A stretch of DNA of 64,000 nucleotides, taken from Karstenula rhodostoma CBS 690.94. Taxonomy: Eukaryota; Ascomycota; Dothideomycetes; Pleosporales; Didymosphaeriaceae. The stretch covers positions 274,228-338,227 of the forward strand of contig MU001492.1 in NCBI GenBank assembly GCA_010093485.1, given 5' to 3'. Below are positions 54,430 to 64,000 of this stretch, in pieces (position 1 is the stretch's first letter; the number at the start of each line of letters is the position of its first letter). The position numbers and the translations under genes are program-made. The notes under the pieces were generated by a model that was not told where the DNA came from, did no database searches, and was given only the letters and a program-made list of their open reading frames with translations.

Positions 54430-56809
54430 CTACTCCCTCAAATCCCTAAGCCGATGGAACCTCAAAAGCTGCTCATACAGCGGCTTCTCAGGATCACCGC
54501 AGACGATATGATCCAGATTCATCGCGCCAATCCCCTCCGCAACGCCCATGACCACATCCCACGCATCCTTCCTATCCTCGGCGCCCACATGTCCGCAGTC
54601 GCTGTCGAGATCATCGACCGTACTACATCCATTAGCCGCATCCCAGCCCAGAAAAAACGCGTCGAGAACTTACATCTTAGGCCACGGCTCGTCGTCCCCG
54701 GCGTCCGGATCCACGACATCAATGAGCGGCGCGCGCCGCAACAAACCGCCCAGCTCCCGCCGATTCGCCGCCACCCAGTACGCCTTGTGGAAGCGCTTGT
54801 CGCGGGGTTGCATGTCCGAGCGCCACTCCTTGATTTTGTTGATGTAGCCCTTTGTCTCCATGTCCGCGAGCCACGTCTCCAGCGACGGCGCGTACGTGAC
54901 CCAGTGGATCCAGTCGTCTTTGAACCAGTGGTACCCGTACGTTCCGATGGTGGTGGTGTTCTTGCCCCGGTTGGCGATGGGCCAGGGGTTTGTAGCGTTG
55001 TGGAGGACGACGAGGGAGCGGGCGTTGCCCGAGGGGATGAAGCCTTCTGTGCTGTGGAAGAAACGCGTGGTGATTTGGGGTTGGGGGACGTCGGCGGGGA
55101 TGAGGGTTGGGGAGGGGCGGGGGTCCGATGTGACGTTCAGGAGCCAGGCTTGCCTGTGGAGTGGAATGTCAGTGAGCTGACTTGCTGTAGAGGAGCTGGT
55201 AGATAGAGATACGTACGCGTGGCGGCATCCCGTGGTCTCGGGTACTATCTCGTAGAGCGTCACTGGGGCCTGGTACTCCATGAAATCAGTGACAATTCGC
55301 TGCTCGGGACCCGGAGCGGGAGAGACTGGCTCCACCCGCTGCTGTACGTCTCCGCTGGGCTGACCCTGCGAGGCAGGGCCTGGATCAACCAGCTCTTCGT
55401 AGCTCTGGAATGGTGGGTCGCGGATGATGGGTCCTGAAAGCGAACGCCTAGCAAGCTCTTGATTGTCAAAGTACGTGTATGGATTCACACTTGGAGGCTC
55501 TCGCGGTGTCGAGTAGGCATGAGGTCTGCCGGGAATAAATGGCGCTGGCGTCTTTGTCGCGGCTAGACGGGACAAGCGTTTACGAGAAGGTCGAACAAAG
55601 GCGCCTCCCGCGCGGGTGTTGGGTAAGCTCACATCGGGATAGCGATTCGATTCGCTTAACGAGATTCCAGCCAGGTGAGGACTGTTGGTCGGTGAACTTG
55701 TTGGATCGGCTGCCTCATATGGGTTGATTGTGCCGGAGGACTGCGAGGTGTAGCCGGCATTTCTACCCTGGGAGTCATTAGCGGAGCGCATAGGAGGATA
55801 GCTACGCTGTATTTGGGCGTTGGTGGAGGGACGCCTCGAGCCCGTTGAATGTTGGCCAGACTGATGAAGCGAGAGCAAAGCTTCGGCCGCCTGGTTAGCT
55901 CTCATCAATGAAGCAGGTAAAAGTGGTGGCGGCATATCACCCGTCCTAGCCCGCGCTTGCGAAACGTCCGTCCAGTCTTGCATTCCAGTCGTATCCACAG
56001 TAAAGTTTGGCAAGCCATGGGTAGCATACTGAGACGCATTGCTCGCACCAGGAGGAGTGGTACTGGGTTGCGCGGCGGTCCCGGTATACGTGAAGGACGA
56101 GTGCGGTGCGGCTCGGGCATAATGGCCAGCTACACCGGGAACTCCTCCGTGGGGAGTTATCCCAGGCTGGGGCAAGTCGAGGCTGTGTTCGACCTGCGAA
56201 GCGCCACGCCTCACACCCCGAGGTAGCGGAGGTGGAGGCATCTCAACACTGCTCACCGGTTGAGCAGTGTTCTGGGCCTCTTGGGAAAGAATTGACCGGT
56301 AGCTCGTGGTCGCAGATGCCGCTCTAGGCGCAGGGTTCCGCGAGAAAGGCAGAAAAGAAGTCGGCCTGACATGGTGACTGTGGCTGGCTGTTAGCAGACA
56401 CAAAACATCAACGTGAGGTTCGCCGAGGTCACGCATACCTTCTTAGATCTCTACGCCCTAGATCCCGCGAACGATCCTGAGTGGTGTCCGGCTGGCTCGT
56501 CTGCGGCGAACTTTCTGCGGTGAGCTGGGGTGCACTTGTGTCGGAGTGCGCCAGGTGGAAGGAGTAGGGAGAAACGTAAGGGGCGGTGGTGGGTCGTGCT
56601 AGGCTGGGTCGTGCTAGGCTGGGTCGTGATGCCAGATTGGGTGTTGATGCCAGGCTCGGTGCTGATGCCAGGTTGGGTGGGGATGCCAGACTTGGTTGTG
56701 CTGGCTCCGAATTGTCGATGCTGCCGGCACCAACATAGTTGGCGGTATCGTCGGCAAGCCACTCCACCAGATCCTGGTAGTCGTCACCTGGGGGTTCGGT
56801 TTCATCCAT
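54430..56809 (-). CDS. Large hypothetical protein with tandem hexapeptide repeats
   Basis: Four exons in transcript order, 56809-56439, 56383-55217, 55153-54674, 54622-54430; 736 residues. The third exon ends at a strong GTAAGT donor that overlaps an apparent TAA stop, and the fourth exon continues in frame (TVDDLDSDCGHVGAEDRKDAW) to a TAG at 54430. Residues about 35-75 are a tandem repeat of P-S/N-L-A-S/R-x units. The central part is Pro/Ser-rich and disordered. The C-terminal 250 residues look folded, with aromatic blocks (GTYGYHWFKDDWIHWVTYAP, FHKAYWVAANRRELGGLLRR). No family recognised. The start at 56809 (MDETEPPGDD) is the first ATG; an upstream non-coding exon is possible. Confidence 0.75.
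56591..56705. repeat. Coding minisatellite, 15- and 18-base units
   Basis: About seven imperfect units: two of 15 bases (GGTCGTGCTAGGCTG) and then 18-base units of the form GGTxxTGATGCCAGxxTx. They encode the P-S/N-L-A repeat of the minus-strand hypothetical protein. Unit lengths are multiples of three, so copy-number change keeps the frame. Confidence 0.7.
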
Positions 56810-57407
56810 TGCGGTTGCAATAACTCTTTCTTCGATGTGCGGCCTGCTCACGGTCACGTTAGTATGCCCTCTTCAGCCAACGATCGCGAAGCAGGGTAAT
56901 GCTTGGCTGAGTGGGCGCCGTGGGTTTTATACCTGATGGCGGCTGCGAAATCGAGGTGACCGACGTTACGGACATGTTTGCTGTGACTTGACTCGAAGTG
57001 AACGATAAAACTGTGTCTCAAGCAAGCGTGAAGCGGACTTGTAGATACGGCAACACGGGAGCGACGTAGATTACGACTTCACAGTCATAGTTGTACTCGC
57101 GAGTGAGTCAGAGCTGCTGTAATTTGGTAACCTCACCGCTACAAACGCAGCAGTGTAGCAAAGACAACTATCCTCAACCATACAGCATTAGCAGCATTGA
57201 AGCCGGACACTCACCTCGATGTGACCACATATCAAAAGTACACGTACACAACTTGCACGTAACATCAACCATCAATGAATAGAACACAAGGTCTGCACTG
57301 GTCGAATCGTACTTTTGATTAGGCGGATGTGGAGCAGAGGTGCCAACGCAGTCAAATTGGCCGAGGCCAGCAGTATCCAGGAACCAAACACAAGACTTAC
57401 TGGAGAG
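56810..57407. other. Upstream region of the hexapeptide-repeat protein gene
   Basis: Also the 3' flank of the next minus-strand gene. No coding signal is seen. Confidence 0.4.
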
Positions 57408-59773
57408 CTATTCCACCTCTTCGTCCTGCACGCTCATGTTGTCAACGCTGCCTTCTAAACCTGTGCTCTCCTGCTTGAGCATATTGGGTTTCTTGCCCTT
57501 GGGTCTGGGCCTGCGTTTCTTCCCCGTACCCTCCGTGATCGGAGGAGCATCACGCACCCAGCGAGAAATTGCCTCTGCGCGCTCCGTGGAGATGGGGTAC
57601 TCTCGCCCATCGTCCTGTGCCCATCGCTTTGGGGCGGGTGCGGGACTCGCAGGGCTACCGTTGGCTAGAGAATCTGGAGTGCCACTGCCACTCTTGGTAC
57701 GTTGTTCCGCCTCGTCGTCTTCTCTGAAGCGGCGTTCGCGGGCGCGGACGGCGCGCTGAAATGATTCCTCGTCGACGACACGCTCGTCAGCTAGCGCTTC
57801 GAGGATGGCTTCATGTTTCTGGCGCTCGCGCTTCTGTGTTTCAGTTTCCTGGCGCTCGCTCTTGCCTGGGTCGGAGCCGTTCTTGCCGTGGCCAGGAAGC
57901 GGAGCAGGGCGACAAAGCTTCTCCCAAGAAGAAGACAGGCCAATCCAATTGCCTGCACGACGCAGCACTTCGATCCAGTCTGCGCGGGCAGGCGAGCGCG
58001 CTGCGAGGAAGATTGGGTAGCCGTCACAGACGCGAGCGAGACGAGCCGCATTGTGTGCGTGCCGCTGGAGTTCCTTCGGTGGCGTCTGGATGAGCCCATG
58101 GCAGAGGAGAAGTGAATGCAGCGCATCGGTGAGGAGTGGATGGTATGTGATGCTCTCGTGAGAATCAGCAAAGGCAGTGGCTGCGGCCGACGCTGTCGAG
58201 TCAGAAGCATCCTTGGGCCCTGCGTGTGGAAAAGGAGGGAGCGATGCGGGTGGTGCCGCATCGAAGAGTTGGGAGATCTTGAAGATCTCAGGGGCTGGCA
58301 GTTTGGGCCAAGCAGTACGGTCGTGACCTCGGGCACCACGATGAGGCACCAGAGCTTCGGAGATGGGCGAGGCGGCAGTGGAAGATGAGTCGAGCAGACG
58401 GTTTGACGGTTTATTGAGCGTTTCCTTGGAACCGTTTGATGATCCCCCAAGCCGCCTCAGAAACTCCTCTGCGACCTCTGCTGAGATGCCAGGCGTGTAA
58501 TCAAAATGTGATAGAAACGCGGTGTAGTCACGCAGAGCACGCTTGGCGTTCGTCCGCACCTGTTTGCGTGCTTCCGCGCGCCGCCGATTCTCGTGCGCTT
58601 CCTCGGGAGTCTCCTCGTCAGACGGTTGGCCTGCGGCGACCTGGGCATCTCTTGCTGCTTTGGCTTCCTCGGCCTCTCTCAGCCCCTCCAAAGCGCCATG
58701 CACATGCTGGCACGCGATTGTGAAGTAAACACCGGCGCGGTGGAAGAGCAGCTGTGTCTCCAGCGAGTTGGGCTGGTCTTCGTCAGGGATCTTGATCTCC
58801 TGTCTCCAGTCCCGCCCGTGTTGGTCCTGCATCGATTTCGCCAGGACCAACTGGTCCTTGCCTGCGCGATGCTGGGCGTTCATATATCGCGCCACGGCCA
58901 ACGCTTCCGAGAGGTCTCTCGCTGAGTTCACATAGTCCTCCTTGAAGATGCGCGTCAGCGCTCGTGTCCGCAGCGGCGATCCATCACTTGGGCGCTCTGC
59001 TATGATCTCATTCAAGGTGTCCAGCGGCGTGCATTGGGCCATCATGCGCGACGGGATCTTCTCGTGGAAAAAGTGCACGTATTTGGCATCGACATCGTTG
59101 GCATTCCTCTGCAGCACAAATTGCGCGACGTCCTCGAGCGTCGAGGCCGACTGCATGGTGGCGACACTGGCCGCAATCTCGTCTAAATGGTATGCCTGGC
59201 TCAACTTCGCCGTCGCCAACTCGCGCATTCGATGCTTGCGCTCCCTGCTCAGCTTAGCGTTCCCCCCGTGCCCGCCATACCCTATCCCCAGCGCTGCAGC
59301 ATTCCCCAGCATGCCATTGCCCGCATTCAGCGAATTGCTGAGCGCCGCCGAGGTGAGACCGCTGGTGGCACGCACGGCGAGGTTGGTGGCCTCGTCGACG
59401 GCCTTGCGGATCTTGACGAGGTCGTAGAAGACGGCGGGGTCGATGGGGTGGGGGCGCGGCGAGAGGTAGTTGCTGTGCGCGAGCGACTCGAGCACCTCTG
59501 GGGGGAGCTGCAGCCACGGGCCGTGAAAGGAAGAGATGTAGCGCCAATGCCTAAAGCACCACCGTCAGAGCCCGATCCTGCGCCTGGAGGCTGAAGAAGT
59601 CCGGCGACGTGCCTCCACGAGACCTACTTATTGCGACAGATGATCAGTGCCGAAGTCGACGGTTCGGGTGGCGGCGCCGCCTTTTTCGAGCTGCCGTTGG
59701 ACGTCTGGGGAGTGCTGGTGCCGCTGGTGTCCGAGGGAGAGTCGACCTGCGCGCTCTTCTTTTTCTTGGCCAT
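57408..59773 (-). CDS. Large hypothetical protein, helical, conserved fungal type
   Basis: Two exons in transcript order, 59773-59628 and 59550-57408, with a 77-base intron; 762 residues. The N-terminus is lysine-rich and Ser/Thr-rich (MAKKKKSAQ). After the splice a folded segment begins KHWRYISSFHGPWLQLPPEV, followed by PHPIDPAVFYDLVKIRKAVD and a long, Ala-rich helical region through residue 350 that could be an array of helical hairpins. The C-terminal third is charged and mostly disordered, with RERQKHEAILEALADE and a basic KKRRPRPKGKKP tract near the end that may direct it to the nucleus. The pattern suggests a conserved ascomycete protein, but I cannot name the family. It is divergent from the sulfate permease gene across 2.5 kb. 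Confidence 0.8.
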
Positions 59774-62303
59774 GTCGGGGGTGCGATACAGCGTTGCCGT
59801 GTGGTGCGGTATGCGCGTCGTCGTCTTCAATAATTTCCAGTGCTCCGCTTTCTTGCTTTCTTGGCGACGCGAGCGGGCAGCTCATGCATATCTCCGTCGT
59901 CCGACAAGGCTGCCCTGCCCGCCGACCTCCCCACTAGTCTCACCTCACCTTCGTCTTTTCTTTGTCAGCGCCCGAACGCCCGTTCGTCTGTGGAATGCAT
60001 CTATCGTCTTACCCTTTTGCCTGCGGAAATCTCCTGCCTACGCTCTTTTTGCATTGCGGGTGGTGACACGTCTGGATCTGGAGGGTGTGAATGAGAGGCG
60101 TCGCGACCTCCCAGGCATCTATACCACTGCATCTGCTTTAGGTAGCAGGCTCACCATACACAGGTACCGCACGTTGGATACTTGCACCCGGCTGGACATG
60201 CTCAGCCACGATCAACACGCGTGCACGTGCATTCACTCGTACTCACGTGATACCCTCAATTCCATCAGTCACGCCGCGGAGTCGATCATAGGGTTCTGAA
60301 CCATGCAACTGTTCCCTGCAACAATATAAACAGTTGAGCCAAGCAGCTGCCAGATGCGATCATGCTGCCGGCCGCGATAGTGCTGCAGCGAGGGCACCCA
60401 CATCCTGACGTATCTCGGAACGGCACGCTGGTGCGATTTGATCAAGCGACCGTTGATTGCGCAATCAGCTCAGCCTCAAGACGATGCCAACATGTGTCGC
60501 GGTTACTTCGGTACTCTGTCAGGGCCCGTGAGGCCCTCGAGTCCTGAAAGCAGCGTGTCGTTCTCAGCATAGTGGCCGGCCTGGATGAGCACGAGCTACG
60601 ATCAACTTGACTTGAGTCATCGTGCCACGCGGCGGGACGGAACTCCGAGCTGATGCCACCACTGCCAGTGGGACCCTCCATTCCATCGCGGCAGAAAATT
60701 CGTCACCTCGGAGTGTGTACGTCTCCGACGGTGCGCTCACGTGCGGCATTCAGTTGCGATTGGCGTACTGCGGCTCGCTCAGAATACCCGCCCGGTACGT
60801 AGATCCTGCCTTCGAAATCCAATAGATGCTCATGGGGACACGGACAATACACATTCCTTCTAGACTCTTATGTGAGCTAGCGATCCATGCACGCATGCAG
60901 CATCTCTGCATACAGCACACACCTTTTCTTATCAGAGCCGAAGCCCAATCGGGAGAGTGTTTTGGTACAAGTGTGGACGCTTTTGATACGATTTTGTTGG
61001 AAAGGCAATCACCTTCCTGTACGCGGTGAGCGTCCGGGTGATGACCTCTCGGTTCCCTACCGCTGGGCCAAAGCCACCACAACGCGTCTGCAGTCCACAA
61101 TGGCTCAGCGTAGACATTCGACAACGTTAAGGACCCCATCTCGGCCTCGCCGATCTCATGTTCTCAAAAGACCTTCATTTAGAATTCCAACAGTGTGGAA
61201 TCCTATCCGGGTATGTTTCTATCCGACCCACAACGGCAACGGCCCGCTCACCAGCACGGACAAAACGGCTTCTCGCCTCATGTAAAGGGCTATGACTTAA
61301 GGTTGGGCTGCTACGAAACCAAATACAGCAACTCGGCGGTTGTTACCAAACTTACAGTGTTGCGCGTCGAGCGACATGGGTGTAGATGCGCCAATCACTT
61401 GTGGAAGCTTAGCCCCGAGCTTATGTGCACTTCCTTTCCTTCCCGCTAGGATGCAGCGGGGAAGCCTGCTAGCGACCACCACCCGTGAGCGCCCATGTCC
61501 ATCAGGAGGAACAGATGCGGGGTAATAAGTTCTAGTCATCCAAATTCTTTGTGTTCTTGAAGGAGGTGCGGCGCAGCAGAGGATTCCAGGTCGATGTGGA
61601 AACCACGAGACTTCGTACTTTGAGGGGTCCCGGGACAGTGAACGTTCAACGTGGCCATGCTCCACAGTCATCTAATAAGCTTCATCAAGCGCTCGGCGAT
61701 CTGACTCGTGCAGCCCCTGCTGATGCCTTTCCGGTCCTCGACAAAAACGGCTAGGTTCAATATCCCACACAAAGCGACAAGCTCAGTGCCACGTCTAGGA
61801 TTGCCTAGCCGCGTTCACTTTACAGGAAGCTGTTCGGACCCAAAACTGACTCCGCTTTCCTGTCCACCTTGTTCCTGCTAACTGCAGGGCGTGCTGGTAC
61901 TGGCGACAACACTCGTCAAACCAGGTCTCCACCTTCGACCGGGGCGCTCATTCGGTGGCCAGCTTGTGAAGCGAGGACTGCAAAGCCTTGTCCAATTCAT
62001 AGCATTGTGAAACTGTGCGTGATAGTTGGGTGTGTGGCTCCTCTCGTTCATTCGACGTGGGTTGGTTGCTTACAATACTCAATCGACGACTACTGATGCA
62101 ACACTCAGTTTTGAGACCTGGCTATGGATAACGAGACCGAAAGAATATAAACCTGTGACTTCGCTTGCACAAGCCACATCTACGAGAGGCCCTTCTCCAC
62201 TCGTCCCGCTCTTAAGTATACTTACCACGGTTCTGTCCTAGGTGCACTCTTTCACTACCCCTCTTTCGTCTCGCATCGCCTTCTTCTTGATTCTGAGAAC
62301 ACC
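59774..62303. other. Long divergent intergenic region
   Basis: About 2.5 kb between the minus-strand hypothetical gene and the sulfate permease gene. Frames such as 60826-61029 and 61551-61754 are without similarity. A TATAAA at 62146-62151 lies about 155 bases before the permease ATG. Confidence 0.45.
62146..62151 (+). promoter_or_regulatory. TATA box candidate for the sulfate permease gene
   Basis: TATAAA located 153-158 bases upstream of the ATG at 62304. Supported by sequence and position only. Confidence 0.35.
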
Positions 62304-64000
62304 ATGGGTCTCGTTGGCAGGACCAAACGGCTCTTTGCTGAAGACCACAATGTCCAGAGAGCACGACGAGATGGTGCGAGAGCTGCTCGTGCCCTTCCTC
62401 GAGCAACAGGCAATTATCTAACCGACAAGGTTCCGGTGGTACACTGGGCTCCGCAGTACAACCCGCGATGGCTGGCCAACGACGCCCTGGCTGGCATCAC
62501 AATCGGAGTAATGCTCATTCCTCAAGCACTGGCCTACGCGAAGATTGCAACGATTTCTGGAGAGTACGGGTTGATGAGTAGTTGGCTGCCCAACTTCTTG
62601 TACTTCTTCATGGGCACCTCCAAGGGTACGCACTCAAACATTCCTACAGACTCTTCACATCGAGTTCTGCCAGGCTTGAGCAGGCACTCGAAACAGAACC
62701 TTGCCTTCAGCCTTCGAGCCACGAAGCATCTGAACGAACAGTGCTAACGAGGAGAGTAGACATGTCGACAGGACCGACTTCTCTGATGGGTCTCCTGACG
62801 GCGGAGATCGTCCGTGACTACACAAGCGAGGGGTTCTCCGCGCAGGCTATCGCTTCTATGGTAGCCATGTGCGTCGGCATCTACTGCTTGATCATCGGCG
62901 GCCTCAAACTCGGCTTCTTGCTTGAGTTTGTCTCCATACCGGTGTTGCACGGCTTCATCTCCGCTGCGGGTATTGTGATCATGCTCGGCCAGATCCCGTC
63001 GCTGTTTGGTGTCAAAGTTGGCTTGGGCACAGGCACGATCATACACGATCTCTTTGCCCAGATTCCGGTCAGTAGCTTCCGGAAGGTAGCAAGTAGAGGC
63101 ACGCCTAACCGTGTATAGGACTTCAAAGGACCCACTGTTGGTGTGGGATTGGGTGGTATTGTACTTCTAGTTGGTCTGCAGAAGATGGGCCAGAAGTGGG
63201 GCAGCAAAAACAAGGCCATCTGGTACATTGGCCTGGCTCGTGCAGCCATTGTCCTGGTGCTTTTCACCGGCATATCGTACGGTGTAAACAAGAACATCGA
63301 TCTTGAGAACGATGATCCGATCTGGGAGCTGAGCAAGGTCAAGGTGCGTTGTCTTCTCTTTGCAATACTAAGAATTCCCCTAGGAGACAGGCTTGCCCTG
63401 ATGCCCTGTAAAGTCAAGAAGCCTCACACTAACTTGTCAACAGTCCAAAGGTATCAACGCCCCGAAGATGCCCCCAGGCGCGCTCTTCTCGAAAGTATTC
63501 CCACGCGCCGTTGCACCCTTCCTCGCCGCCGTCATCGAACATCTCGCAATCGCCAAAGCCTTCGGACGCAAGAACAGCTATGTCATCGATCCCGCGCAGG
63601 AACTCGTCTACCTCGGCGTCACAAACTTCTTCAACAGCTTCTTCTCCTCCATGGCCGTCGGTGGTGCCATGTCGCGCACAGCCGTCAACTCGTCCACGGG
63701 CGTCAAGTCGCCGGCCTACGCCCTCTTCACGGGCGGCGTCGTCGTCCTGTCCATCTTCAAGCTCAGCCCCGCCCTCTTCTGGATACCCAAAGCCACCCTC
63801 GCCGCCATCATCGTCACGGCCGTCTGGTCCATCCTCTCGCCCCCCAAAATCTTCTGGCACTTCTGGAAAACCTCCTTCGTCGACTTCGTCGCCGCGATGC
63901 TCGCCTTCTGGCTCACCCTCTTCGAGACCAGCGAGATCGGCATCGGCAGTGCAGTCGGCTTCCAGCTCGTCTACCACATCCTCGCCGCCGCCTTCTCACG
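62304..64000 (+). CDS. Sulfate permease (SulP/SLC26 family), 3' end beyond window
   Basis: Plasma-membrane proton-coupled sulfate importer of the SulP family, feeding cysteine and methionine synthesis. Visible exons are 62304-62625, 62760-63067, 63119-63343 and 63444 onward, running off the window end. The N-terminus is cytosolic and basic. The family signature lies in the first transmembrane helices (LANDALAGITIGVMLIPQALAYAKIA, shown in part; then GLMSSWLPNFLYFFMGTSKDMSTGPTSL). Several further membrane helices follow (MVAMCVGIYCLIIGGLKLGF and others), and the conserved SRTAVNSSTGVKSP block is present near the end. The C-terminal STAS domain would lie outside the window. The ATG context (ACCATGG) supports the start. 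Fungal sulfate permeases are usually under sulfur control, but I saw no clear operator. Confidence 0.93.

Noticed and set aside
60301..62303. Search for a CRISPR array, transposase or inverted repeats in the long intergenic regions
   Set aside because: No regular direct repeats with spacers, no DDE or reverse-transcriptase motifs, and no long terminal repeats were seen by eye.

Overview
The window is nuclear DNA from a filamentous ascomycete (Pezizomycotina, perhaps Dothideomycetes; the class is an inference). Genes are split by many short GT-AG introns of roughly 46-154 bases, several with a CTAAC-like branch site just before the acceptor. The gene set is typical of moulds: peroxisomal Lon, fused Egt1, Zn(II)2Cys6 regulators, a STAND/NLR protein and a bimodular GH43. 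Coordinates were built by joining reading frames at splice sites so that phase and family similarity agree. No transcript data were available.

Layout, 0.5-18.4 kb: peroxisomal Lon protease (+); CHO2 phosphatidylethanolamine N-methyltransferase (-, six exons); a hypothetical protein (-); ergothioneine synthase Egt1 (+, nine exons); a large Cys-rich N-terminus/PHD-finger protein (+). 18.4-24 kb is gene-poor, with a degenerate tRNA-like stretch and a decayed Zn2Cys6 (cutinase-factor-like) regulator. 24.7-27.6 kb: a DyP-type peroxidase (+, eight exons) converging on the RNase P/MRP subunit POP4 (-). 27.6-31 kb is mostly non-coding, with a Pro/Gln/Tyr-rich small protein (-).

31-39 kb is an accessory block: a membrane-anchored Pro-rich protein (-), a DUF6590-like protein (+), an NB-ARC/TPR NLR-like STAND protein (+) and a 78-residue membrane protein (+). 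39.6-50 kb resembles a carbohydrate-response neighbourhood: a short Zn2Cys6 regulator (-), a secreted tandem-GH43 enzyme (+), a second Zn2Cys6 regulator (+), a decayed coiled-coil gene with CAG/CAA-to-stop changes, a 72-residue coiled-coil protein and the C-terminal remnant of an MFS sugar transporter.

50-64 kb: a SANT/Myb protein with a long Trp-Gly-rich linker (-), an EMP24-type p24 cargo receptor (+), two large fungal proteins of unknown function (-) and a sulfate permease (+) cut by the window end.

The conserved genes cover peroxisomal proteolysis, phospholipid methylation, thiol antioxidant synthesis, haem peroxidase activity, tRNA processing, ER-Golgi traffic and sulfate uptake. They are unrelated neighbours, not a pathway. 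The parts most worth a second look are the NLR block, the WG/GW-rich SANT protein, and the relics whose nonsense codons fit CpA-to-TpA change, as expected from repeat-induced point mutation (RIP).
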